7,670 bases of DNA, from assembly GCA_003165115.1 (NCBI GenBank), contig PLSJ01000095.1, forward strand, positions 1 to 7,670, written 5' to 3'. The notes beneath the pieces were generated by a model. The model was not told the origin of the DNA. It saw nothing but the letters and a program-made list of their open reading frames with translations, and ran no database searches. Below are positions 1-5,468 of the stretch, one piece after another. The first letter of the stretch is position 1. Each line of letters opens with the position of its first letter. The position numbers were made by a program, and so were the translations under genes. The stretch is from Syntrophaceae bacterium. GTDB taxonomy: Bacteria > Desulfobacterota > Syntrophorhabdia > Syntrophorhabdales > WCHB1-27.

Positions 1-8
1 GAGAGGCC

Positions 9-494
9 ATGCGCGATACGGTGATATGCTTCCGCACGAGTGACGATTTACGCAAAGCACTGGAAAAAGTGTCGGAGACGGACAGGAGATCGCTCTCTTC
101 CGTGATAGAGAATATCCTCTACGATTACGTGGAGCGCAAGGAGCCGAAAGGGGTGACCGAAGAGAAGCGGCGCTACCCGCGAAAAAAACTCTCCGCCCCT
201 GCGCTGGTGACCGACGTTGACGGAGTCGTGCATGCGGGGATGGTAAACGACATTTCGCTCGGAGGTCTCCACATTTCGGTCCCCCACAGCTTTCAACAGG
301 AAATGCGCGAGGACTCCAGGATATCCGTCGTATTCACCATTCCCATGAGCGAAAAGCCTCTCACCATGCAGTGCATGCCACGGCATATCAGGGCCAACGG
401 CCAGATAAACATCGGAGGATCATTGGTCGATACGGATTTCCACAGCTATCGCACCCTTCAGAACTACCTTACGGAAGCGACGGGACAGAGGTAA
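9..494 (+). CDS. RHH-like + PilZ domain protein, putative c-di-GMP receptor/regulator
   Basis: This 161-aa cytoplasmic protein has a C-terminal PilZ domain, the classic cyclic-di-GMP-binding module. Both signature motifs are visible: RRYPR at residues 54-58 (RxxxR) and DISLGG at 81-86 ([DN]xSxxG). Residues about 3-43 look like a ribbon-helix-helix (CopG/Arc-type) unit: a short strand (TVICFRTS) followed by two helices with a polar turn (ETDRRSLSS). No signal peptide or membrane segment is seen. The architecture suggests a DNA-binding protein controlled by c-di-GMP, which would fit the two c-di-GMP riboswitches in the same window; that role is inference. The PilZ call is firm and the RHH call moderate. 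The ATG at 9 has only a GAGG-like purine run just before it, and the window begins too close to judge the start further. Confidence 0.85.
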   Translation: MRDTVICFRTSDDLRKALEKVSETDRRSLSSVIENILYDYVERKEPKGVTEEKRRYPRKKLSAPALVTDVDGVVHAGMVNDISLGGLHISVPHSFQQEMREDSRISVVFTIPMSEKPLTMQCMPRHIRANGQINIGGSLVDTDFHSYRTLQNYLTEATGQR

Positions 495-539
495 GCGCGA
501 GTCTCTTCGGCAACGATTACCGTTTATGATCGCTCTTAC
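491..539 (+). repeat. Imperfect inverted repeat at the end of the PilZ gene
   Basis: GTAAGCGCGA (491-500) and TCGCTCTTAC (530-539) are complementary at 9 of 10 positions and enclose a 29-nt loop. The left arm begins at the PilZ stop codon. It could be a 3' stem that ends or stabilises the PilZ mRNA, but no U-tract follows, so it is not called a terminator. The rest of 540-669 shows only an AT-rich stretch with a T-run near 643-650 and no gene. Confidence 0.35.
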
Positions 540-669
540 GGGCCGATAAGTTTTCCGCCACGACTACGTATGGCGCCTGCTATTCATCGCACGTGGGCTT
601 CTCAAGATGAGTGAAGAGTGCGGATGACAGCGAGAGGAATTTATTTTTTTCAGACCCTCTGCTTTATTC

Positions 670-696
670 TTGACATATTGTAATATGCGGTATAAC
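670..696 (+). promoter_or_regulatory. Sigma-70-like promoter of riboswitch/PEP-CTERM unit 1
   Basis: A perfect -35 box TTGACA (670-675) is followed after 15 nt by TATAAC (691-696); a weaker -10 alternative, TAACAT, lies at 17-nt spacing (693-698). Transcription would start near 703-705, just before the aptamer, giving a leader of about 190 nt. The arrangement is repeated with the same spacing at 7099-7125, which strongly supports function. Confidence 0.8.
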
Positions 697-710
697 ATAA
701 TAACACTATA

Positions 711-806
711 TGACAAAGCCAAACCATCCGCGAGGGTGGGACGGAAAGCCAACGGGGCTCTGATGTACTCCTTGTAAAGTCTTCAGTCAGACGGCCGGGC
801 TGCCAC
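711..806 (+). promoter_or_regulatory. Cyclic di-GMP-I riboswitch aptamer (GEMM-I), copy 1
   Basis: The sequence matches the GEMM-I consensus. AAAGCCAAACC is followed by a perfect GNRA-capped hairpin (CCATCC 724-729, loop GCGA 730-733, GGGTGG 734-739). Next come GGGACGGAAAGCC (738-750), an apical stem TCTGA/TCAGA (759-763 / 787-791) with a 23-nt loop, and the 3' element GACGGCCGGGCTGCC ending at 804. By alignment to the V. cholerae Vc2 aptamer, the base equivalent to G20 is G718, so the c-di-GMP-type guanine is kept rather than the A typical of cAMP-GMP (GEMM-Ib) variants. The pair equivalent to G21-C46 is reversed here (C719-G744). The aptamer sits between its promoter and an exported-protein gene, the usual setting for this class. 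The ligand call rests on alignment by eye. Confidence 0.93.
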
Positions 807-897
807 ACATGCTTTCTTAAGAGGAGGTGAAAAGACCAAGGTGTTTTGTCTGCTTGATTTTACTGTTTGGCTTTGAGGACTAAAAAGGAGGACTTAA
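807..897 (+). promoter_or_regulatory. Leader and putative expression platform of riboswitch 1
   Basis: This is the 91-nt stretch between aptamer and start codon. GTTTGGCTTTG (865-875) is an exact 11-nt reverse complement of CAAAGCCAAAC (714-724), the 5' pocket strand of the aptamer, so the two pairings are mutually exclusive. The Shine-Dalgarno AAGGAGG (885-891) lies 6 nt before the ATG. GAGGACTT (888-895) can pair over 8 bp, one of them G-T, with AAGTCTTC (777-784) in the aptamer's apical loop. No hairpin plus U-tract terminator is apparent, so control is more likely at translation or through leader refolding. The sign of the response to c-di-GMP cannot be read. A second purine run AAGAGGAGG (819-827) does not serve an obvious gene. 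Confidence 0.55.
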
Positions 898-1464
898 ATG
901 AAGAGATTGATTGTTTTGAGTTTTTTGATATGTCTCGCAATTGCTTCCTATGCCAGCGCCGATGTCATCACCTTCGACGATACGTATGCTAATAGCATCC
1001 TTAGCTCTTACCCGTCTTCATTTTCTGACGGGGGGTTGACGTTCACGTCTAACGGCACCTACATGGCTGTTTGGAGTGCTTCAAGCCCAAACAGCAATGG
1101 AACCAATAACTTGATTTTCGCAGGATACGCCAGCGGTGATTATCTTTCCATTACCAAAACCGGTGGCGGTGCGTTCACTCTGAATAGCATCGATATGAGC
1201 ATTTCCTGGTATGATACAAATACAAGCGAGACCATTCTCGTAAATGGGTCTCCGATCACCCTCTACCAGGGAATTCAGACCTATGCGCTCAACCTCTCCG
1301 GCGTCACACAAGTGAACATCACGGGCCTTCCCAGCAATTCAGGCTACTGGCTGGCCGACAACGTGACCTACAACGCCAGCGCGGTCCCCATTCCCGGCGC
1401 CCTTCTGCTCTTCGGCCCCGGCCTTGTGGGTCTTGCAGCAATAAGGAGAAGGTTCAAGAACTAG
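898..1464 (+). CDS. PEP-CTERM (exosortase-sorted) exported protein
   Basis: This 188-aa protein has an N-terminal Sec signal peptide (MKR, then a hydrophobic core, likely cleavage after ASYASA near residue 21). The C-terminal sorting tail occupies about residues 163-188: a VPIPGA variant of the PEP motif, the hydrophobic stretch LLLFGPGLVGLA, and the basic end IRRRFKN. Such tails are recognised by an exosortase at the inner membrane; no exosortase gene is in the window. The mature region is rich in Ser, Thr, Asn, Gly and Tyr and low in charge, typical of beta-rich extracellular or matrix proteins, but I recognise no named domain. The start is fixed by AAGGAGG 6 nt upstream. The gene's GC content is visibly lower than its neighbours' in its first two thirds. 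Expression is expected to follow c-di-GMP through the leader riboswitch. Confidence 0.88.
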   Translation: MKRLIVLSFLICLAIASYASADVITFDDTYANSILSSYPSSFSDGGLTFTSNGTYMAVWSASSPNSNGTNNLIFAGYASGDYLSITKTGGGAFTLNSIDMSISWYDTNTSETILVNGSPITLYQGIQTYALNLSGVTQVNITGLPSNSGYWLADNVTYNASAVPIPGALLLFGPGLVGLAAIRRRFKN

Positions 1465-1486
1465 GCGTTATTCATCGCATATCCCG

Positions 1487-1514
1487 GGCAGGGTCAGTAA
1501 TGATCCTGCCTTTT
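1487..1514 (+). terminator. Intrinsic terminator after the PEP-CTERM gene
   Basis: GGCAGGGTCA (1487-1496) pairs with TGATCCTGCC (1501-1510) over 10 bp with one G-T, closing a GTAA tetraloop, and TTTT (1511-1514) follows, then more pyrimidines. It lies 22 nt after the stop codon and isolates the riboswitch unit from the downstream operon. Confidence 0.9.
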
Positions 1515-1591
1515 CTGCTTTCTCCCCTCGCCATACATTTCAGTGACGGCACTACAAGAGAAGCTTAGGGCTGATAACTTCACCTGAAAGC

Positions 1592-1626
1592 GCCGCTTGA
1601 CATCACCGCCGGGAGCGGCATAAATT
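1592..1626 (+). promoter_or_regulatory. Promoter of the AOR operon with an inverted repeat over the -35
   Basis: TTGACA (1597-1602) and TAAATT (1621-1626) are separated by 18 nt. An exact 6-bp inverted repeat, GCCGCT (1592-1597) and AGCGGC (1614-1619), with centres 22 nt apart, straddles the -35 and the spacer and could be an operator; that is inference. Transcription would start near 1633, so the upstream ATG at 1630 is unlikely to be the translation start. Confidence 0.6.
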
Positions 1627-1650
1627 AGCATGACCGGCGCGAGGGGCGTG

Positions 1651-1980
1651 ATGCATAGGATACTGATCGAATGGTTTCACCGCGACAGGCAGGTGCCTGC
1701 CGGATCGGGACCCCCGAAAAACCCGGAGCCCATCGAGAGCGCCATAGACGGCTTGCGGCCGTTTATGAGGACGATGCAGGTGCAGCTCGATTTCCGGGAG
1801 GTAATGCTGACCGGGGAAGCGGCGCAGGGCACCGATATGGTGAAGGTCAACGGCAAAGAGGTAGAGCGACGTATCGACGCGGCCGATCTGACCGGCGCGC
1901 TGGTCGATGCCGTCCTGAAAGAGAGCGCCCGTTTTGCCCGTTGGGGCTGTGGCTGCGGCCCCGAAGACATGAGCCGCTAA
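1651..1980 (+). CDS. Small cytoplasmic protein, possibly DUF2703-like, first gene of AOR operon
   Basis: This is a 109-aa protein of uncertain function. The N-terminus (HRILIEWFHRD, residues 2-12), an amphipathic helix region (about 26-43), the segment VKVNGKEVERRI (64-75) and a final helix recall DUF2703-type, thioredoxin-fold-like small proteins. The Cys-x-x-Cys I would expect near the N-terminus is absent. Instead the protein ends in WGCGCGPEDM, with Cys100 and Cys102. This is resemblance from memory, not a database match. I chose ATG 1651 over ATG 1630 because GAGGGG (1641-1646) lies 4 nt before it and because the promoter's expected start site (about 1633) falls after 1630. The gene ends 46 nt before the AOR gene in the same orientation, so it is probably co-transcribed and may be an accessory to that enzyme. 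Confidence 0.7.
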   Translation: MHRILIEWFHRDRQVPAGSGPPKNPEPIESAIDGLRPFMRTMQVQLDFREVMLTGEAAQGTDMVKVNGKEVERRIDAADLTGALVDAVLKESARFARWGCGCGPEDMSR

Positions 1981-2026
1981 AGGCTAAGGGCCGGCGGCGG
2001 CGGATGAGAAAAGGAGTTTTTAGATA

Positions 2027-4165
2027 ATGGCCACGTTTACCGCACGCGAGATGAAGAGGTTCGGCTACGAAAAGCCGCTTATCGAGAAGGGATACGCGAA
2101 CCAGACCCTCTACGTCAACCTCTCCGACCGGGATATCGCCGTCAGGCCCGTGACCGAGCAGATGAAAGAGGTGTTCGTGGGCGGAAAGGGGTTCGACCTG
2201 TGGCTCCTCTGGCAGGCGGTGAGGGGCAGCACCCGTTGGAACGATCCCGAGAATGCCCTTTGCATCGCCTCCGGCCCCCTGGGCGGCACGCCCATCTATC
2301 CCGGTTCCGGCAAGAGCATCGTCACCTCCATCTCCGCCACCACCGGCTCCGTGATGGACTCGAACGTGGGTGGCTACTTCGGTCCCTACCTCAAGTTCTC
2401 CGGCTTCGATGCGCTCGCAATCCAGGGCAAGTCGAAAGTGCCGGCGATCGTCTTCATCGACGGCATCGAGCAGCGGGTCCACATCTTCGAGGCCGCGGGA
2501 CTGCCCGGCGAGGCCCATGAAATATCGGCACTGCTGACGGACTATTTCGGCGGGGGAGAGCCCAAGGATATCTCTGTCGTGACGACCGGACCGGGGGCGC
2601 GTCATACCCTTATCGGGTGCCTCAATTTCTCCTGGTACGATCAGGCACGGTCGCGAAGCAGGCTCAAGCAGGCGGGCCGCGGCGGCGTGGGGACCGTATT
2701 CGCGGACAAGGGGATCGCTGCCCTTGTCGTCCGCTGGCATACGGTGACGGTCTCCTCGAACAACCCGGCGGACTTATCGGCGTTGAAAAAAGTCGCGAGA
2801 CTCCATTCCAGGGACGTCGTGGAGCAGGACCCCAAGCAGAACCACATGTCTTCGGTGGGCACCGCCCATCTCGTGACCATCATGAACGACTACGACCTGC
2901 TGCCCGTCCGTAACTACCGGTACGGGAGCCACCCGGACGCGGCGGCCATGGGCGAAGACGTGTTTCGGGGCCTCTTCGACAAGGGCTTTGACGGCTGCTG
3001 GATCGGCTGCACACTTTCATGCGCCCACGGGGTGAAAGATTTCGTGCCTGTCAGCGGACCCTATAAAGGGCAGAAAGTATTCGTCGACGGGCCGGAATAC
3101 GAAACGATCGCCGGGTGCGGGTCGAACCTCGGCATCTTCGACCCCCTTTTCGTGGTCGAGATGAACTTCTATTGCGACACCTACGGCCTCGACTCGATCT
3201 CCGTGGGGACCGGCATCGCCTTCGCCATGGAGTGTTTCGAGACGGGTCTCATCACTACGGCCCACACGGGCGGGATGGACCTTTCCTTCGGCAACAGGGA
3301 AAGCGCCCTCGCGCTCCTCCACCAGATGGCGACGGGAGAGGGGTTCGGCGCGGTCGTGGGCCAGGGGGTCCGCAGGATGAAGGAGATATTCAGCCGCGAT
3401 TACGGCGCGGACCTTGCCGTTATGTCGGATATCGGCATGGAAGCCAAGGGGCTGGAATTTTCCGAATACATGAGCAAGGAGTCCCTCGCGCAGCAGGGCG
3501 GCTATGGTCTGGCCCTGAAAGGGCCGCAGCATGACGAGGCATGGCTGATCTTCCTCGATATGGTGCACAACTTCATTCCCACCTTCGAAAGTAAGGCCGA
3601 GGCCCTCCACTGGTTCCCCCTCTTCCGCACCTGGTTCGGCCTCTGCGGCCTTTGCAAGCTGCCGTGGAATGACGTCACGCCGGCCGACAACAAAGAAACG
3701 CCGGAGCCGGCGAAGGTGATGAAGCACGTAGAGTGGTACGCCCAATACTTCAGCGCCGTGACGGGCAGGAAGGCACTGCCGGAAGACCTGATCGCCATGA
3801 GCGAAAAAGTCTATACGTTCCAGAGGATATTCTCTCTGAAGATGGGTTTCGGCCGCAGGGTTCATGACACGATCCCTTACCGCGCCGTGGGCCCGGTAAC
3901 CGTCGACGAATACGAATCGAGGGCGGACCGGTACGACGGCCAATTGAAAGATATCTACAACCTGGACGTCGAGGGGAAAGAAACGCGGGAGAAAGTGCGG
4001 ATACTCAGGCGGCTGCGCGAGGAAAGGTACGAGCGGCTCAAAGATGCCGTGTACGAGAGAAGGGGCTGGACGGAAGACGGCATCCCCACCCTCGACACGG
4101 TGAGACGGCTCGGCATAGACTTCCCGGAAGTCCTGGAAGTGTTGAAGGCCCACGGGGTTGCGTGA
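2027..4165 (+). CDS. Aldehyde ferredoxin oxidoreductase (AOR) family, tungstopterin enzyme
   Basis: This 712-aa enzyme belongs to the family that oxidises aldehydes to carboxylates (or the reverse) with a W/Mo bis-pyranopterin and a 4Fe-4S cluster. The AOR N-terminal domain (about residues 25-235) shows GGKGF, ASGPLGGTPIYPGSGKS, TGSVMDSNVGGYFGP and FSGFDALAIQGKS. The pterin motif DTYGLD is at 384-389. Likely cluster ligands are Cys324, Cys328 and Cys332 plus Cys543 (or Cys540) in GLCGLCKLPW. The first three have CX3CX3C spacing, unlike the CX2CX3C of Pyrococcus AOR, and the second DxxGLC motif lacks its Asp. At 712 aa it is about 100 longer than archaeal AORs, with an N-terminal extension and a charged C-terminal tail. 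It has no signal peptide, so it is cytoplasmic. The SD AAGGAG (2011-2016) supports ATG 2027. The substrate is unknown, and a carboxylate-reducing or aromatic-aldehyde role is possible. Confidence 0.93.
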   Translation: MATFTAREMKRFGYEKPLIEKGYANQTLYVNLSDRDIAVRPVTEQMKEVFVGGKGFDLWLLWQAVRGSTRWNDPENALCIASGPLGGTPIYPGSGKSIVTSISATTGSVMDSNVGGYFGPYLKFSGFDALAIQGKSKVPAIVFIDGIEQRVHIFEAAGLPGEAHEISALLTDYFGGGEPKDISVVTTGPGARHTLIGCLNFSWYDQARSRSRLKQAGRGGVGTVFADKGIAALVVRWHTVTVSSNNPADLSALKKVARLHSRDVVEQDPKQNHMSSVGTAHLVTIMNDYDLLPVRNYRYGSHPDAAAMGEDVFRGLFDKGFDGCWIGCTLSCAHGVKDFVPVSGPYKGQKVFVDGPEYETIAGCGSNLGIFDPLFVVEMNFYCDTYGLDSISVGTGIAFAMECFETGLITTAHTGGMDLSFGNRESALALLHQMATGEGFGAVVGQGVRRMKEIFSRDYGADLAVMSDIGMEAKGLEFSEYMSKESLAQQGGYGLALKGPQHDEAWLIFLDMVHNFIPTFESKAEALHWFPLFRTWFGLCGLCKLPWNDVTPADNKETPEPAKVMKHVEWYAQYFSAVTGRKALPEDLIAMSEKVYTFQRIFSLKMGFGRRVHDTIPYRAVGPVTVDEYESRADRYDGQLKDIYNLDVEGKETREKVRILRRLREERYERLKDAVYERRGWTEDGIPTLDTVRRLGIDFPEVLEVLKAHGVA

Positions 4166-4362
4166 TGGTGAAGGTCGATGGCAGAGAGCTGGCGTGGCGC
4201 GAGGGGATGACCGTCGCCGACCTCCTCGGGGAGCTGCGTGACCCCTATCCCTATGCATTGGCTCGGGTCGACGGACGTGCGGTCACCCGTCACGAATTCG
4301 ACAAGGCCCCGGTGCCGGACAACGCGGAGGTCTTTCTGGTGCATCTGGTCGTGGGCGGATAG
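4165..4362 (+). CDS. ThiS/MoaD-like sulfur carrier protein
   Basis: This 65-aa beta-grasp protein ends in VVGG, the C-terminal diglycine that is adenylated and thiocarboxylated in ThiS and MoaD. Other family features are a VDGREL first strand turn, the TVADLLGEL helix (about residues 16-24), ALARVDGRAV and a final EVFLVHLVVGG strand. The pattern is closer to ThiS than to classical MoaD. Directly behind an AOR gene, the likely role is sulfur donation to the pyranopterin dithiolene of the tungsten cofactor, which is inference from context. The ATG at 4165 overlaps the AOR stop codon (TGATG); a GTG at 4162 would add one residue. Either way translation is coupled to the AOR. No adenylating E1-like partner is in the window. 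Confidence 0.85.
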   Translation: MVKVDGRELAWREGMTVADLLGELRDPYPYALARVDGRAVTRHEFDKAPVPDNAEVFLVHLVVGG

Positions 4363-4383
4363 GAGACCTTCGGGGGAGTACGG

Positions 4384-4824
4384 ATGGCGCGGGTAAAGCT
4401 GGTCGAGCAGGCGGAGTACGCATTTCATTATCCCGTCACAATTGAGCCGCAACACCTCAGCACAGGCAGCCACCTGGGCGCCGACAACATCATCCTGCTC
4501 GCCAGCGCCGCCAGGGCGGACGTTTTCGATTCGATGGGTCTGACCCAGGCGGACCTAGGCGACGGCGTCACGGGCATCATCATCACCGAAATAACCGTCA
4601 ACTACAAGGCGGAAGGATTTCTTCACGACGAGATCGTAATCGATACGCATTTTGGCGCCTTCACCCGGCACGGCTTCACGGCATTTCAAAGGATCAGGAG
4701 AGGCGAAAAGGTGCTGGCGATCGCGGAAACGGGCATAGTCACCTTCGACTACCGGTCGAAGAAAATCGCCCCGGTACCGGAGCGATTCCTGAGGACCCTG
4801 GCGGAGCACCAGTCGAACACATAG
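4384..4824 (+). CDS. Hotdog-fold (4HBT/YbgC-FadM type) acyl-CoA thioesterase
   Basis: This 146-aa protein has the hotdog thioesterase layout. An N-terminal strand FHYPVTIEPQHL (about residues 14-25) is followed by HLGADNII (30-37) where family members usually have a GHVNNA-like turn. The central helix carries SAARADVFDSMGL (41-53), then come strands EITVNYKAEGFLHDEIVIDT (69-88) and the closing VTFDYRSKKIAPVPE. The substitution around residues 28-35 means the usual Asp at the start of this motif is not where expected; Asp34 may or may not replace it. The enzyme should hydrolyse acyl-CoA to free acid in the cytoplasm. It follows the ThiS-like gene by 21 nt with a GGGGAG SD (4373-4378) 5 nt before the ATG. 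As last gene of the AOR operon it could feed or drain the acid that AOR interconverts with an aldehyde. Confidence 0.8.
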   Translation: MARVKLVEQAEYAFHYPVTIEPQHLSTGSHLGADNIILLASAARADVFDSMGLTQADLGDGVTGIIITEITVNYKAEGFLHDEIVIDTHFGAFTRHGFTAFQRIRRGEKVLAIAETGIVTFDYRSKKIAPVPERFLRTLAEHQSNT

Positions 4825-4887
4825 CGCGGGCTTACCTCTTCGGCCGGCCGGGCCGCCATGTACAGAACATGCCCCAACATTGCCGTA

Positions 4888-4915
4888 TTGAAAATAATGG
4901 CGAGGGTCCTATATT
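4888..4915 (+). promoter_or_regulatory. Putative promoter of the cupredoxin gene
   Basis: TTGAAA (4888-4893) and TATATT (4910-4915) are spaced by 16 nt in the 162-nt gap before the cupredoxin gene. A short inverted repeat CATGT/ACATG (4857-4861 / 4867-4871) sits just upstream and might be an operator. No U-tract terminator for the preceding operon is evident in this gap, only a GC-rich GGCCGGCC stretch near 4841-4856. Confidence 0.5.
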
Positions 4916-4986
4916 GTGACAACGGAACTCACCCTCACCGGCGGCACCCCGGCACGGGCGGGCTTCATCAATCATAGGAGGGCGCC

Positions 4987-5376
4987 ATGAAGAAGAAGGT
5001 GGTATGGTCTCTGTTTCTTGTTCTCGGGTTAGCGCTGGCCTTTTCGGCCTGCGGCACGATCCAGAAACCGGTTGTCCTGGAAACGAAAACCCATAACGCG
5101 GTGCGCGTGAAAATGCTGGATTACGCGTTCGACCCGAACAGTTTTCAATCGTACAACACGATCCTGTTCCGACTGGACAATCCGACGGGCCGTGACCACA
5201 ACTTCACGCTCAAAGACCCCGACGGGAGGATCCTCCAGAGCGTCGATGTCGCACCCGGCAAGACCGCCGAGGTCAAGGCGGACCTTACCCGGACGGGCAT
5301 TTACACATTCTCTTGCAACAAGTTTTTCCATTCGACAAGGGGAATGAAGGGTCAGGTCGTGGTAGTGGAAAGGTAG
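4987..5376 (+). CDS. Cupredoxin-domain lipoprotein (type 1 copper site)
   Basis: This is a 129-aa exported protein. The N-terminus is a lipoprotein signal: MKKK, a hydrophobic core, and a lipobox-like FSAC with Cys22 as the acylated residue (Phe at -3 is slightly unusual). The rest is a single cupredoxin beta-barrel. A full type 1 copper set is visible: His71 in RDHNF, Cys110 in FSCN, His115 in KFFH and Met120 in GMKG, with C-x4-H-x4-M spacing. It should be anchored in the periplasmic or outer-membrane leaflet and bind copper, as an electron carrier or a copper-handling protein. AGGAGG (4976-4981) lies 5 nt before the ATG. It has its own likely promoter. The ABC transporter genes begin 92 nt downstream in the same direction, but a functional link is not shown. 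Confidence 0.88.
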   Translation: MKKKVVWSLFLVLGLALAFSACGTIQKPVVLETKTHNAVRVKMLDYAFDPNSFQSYNTILFRLDNPTGRDHNFTLKDPDGRILQSVDVAPGKTAEVKADLTRTGIYTFSCNKFFHSTRGMKGQVVVVER

Positions 5377-5410
5377 AGAGAGAAACCGGGTAATCCTTTC
5401 CTGCCTGTTT

Positions 5411-5439
5411 TTGCAATTCCAGCCGTTCTTTTGTACATT
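5411..5439 (+). promoter_or_regulatory. Possible promoter of the ABC transporter operon
   Basis: TTGCAA (5411-5416) and TACATT (5434-5439) are spaced by 17 nt. TACAT and ATGTA (5434-5438 / 5446-5450) form a small inverted repeat over the -10. The 92-nt gap has no clear terminator, so read-through from the cupredoxin gene is also possible. Confidence 0.4.
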
Positions 5440-5468
5440 TATACGATGTATCTAAGGGAGCCTCGTCC

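Noticed and set aside
564..752. 62-aa open frame on the minus strand
   Set aside because: It overlaps the promoter and first half of riboswitch 1 and has no supporting features.
711..806. Riboswitch 1 as a cAMP-GMP (GEMM-Ib) sensor
   Set aside because: The base aligned with G20 of the c-di-GMP aptamer is G, not the A that marks the cAMP-GMP variants. Binding assays could still reveal mixed specificity.
841..876. Possible 11-codon leader peptide starting at GTG 841, behind AAGAGGAGG (819-827)
   Set aside because: The spacing of 13 nt is long, the start is GTG, and the same bases are better explained as the anti-aptamer segment at 865-875.
827..883. Possible 18-aa hydrophobic leader peptide from GTG 827
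   Set aside because: The only SD-like run overlaps the start codon, leaving no room for initiation.
1847..2740. 297-aa open frame on the minus strand
   Set aside because: It overlaps two supported plus-strand genes, has biased composition and no recognisable domain.
3017..4258. 413-aa open frame on the minus strand
   Set aside because: It is antisense to the well-supported AOR gene, is rich in Arg, His and Pro as expected from a GC-rich shadow frame, and shows no family motif.
4857..4871. CATGT-ACAGA-ACATG hairpin as terminator of the AOR operon
   Set aside because: The stem is only 5 bp and no U-tract follows; at most it is a small operator-like repeat.
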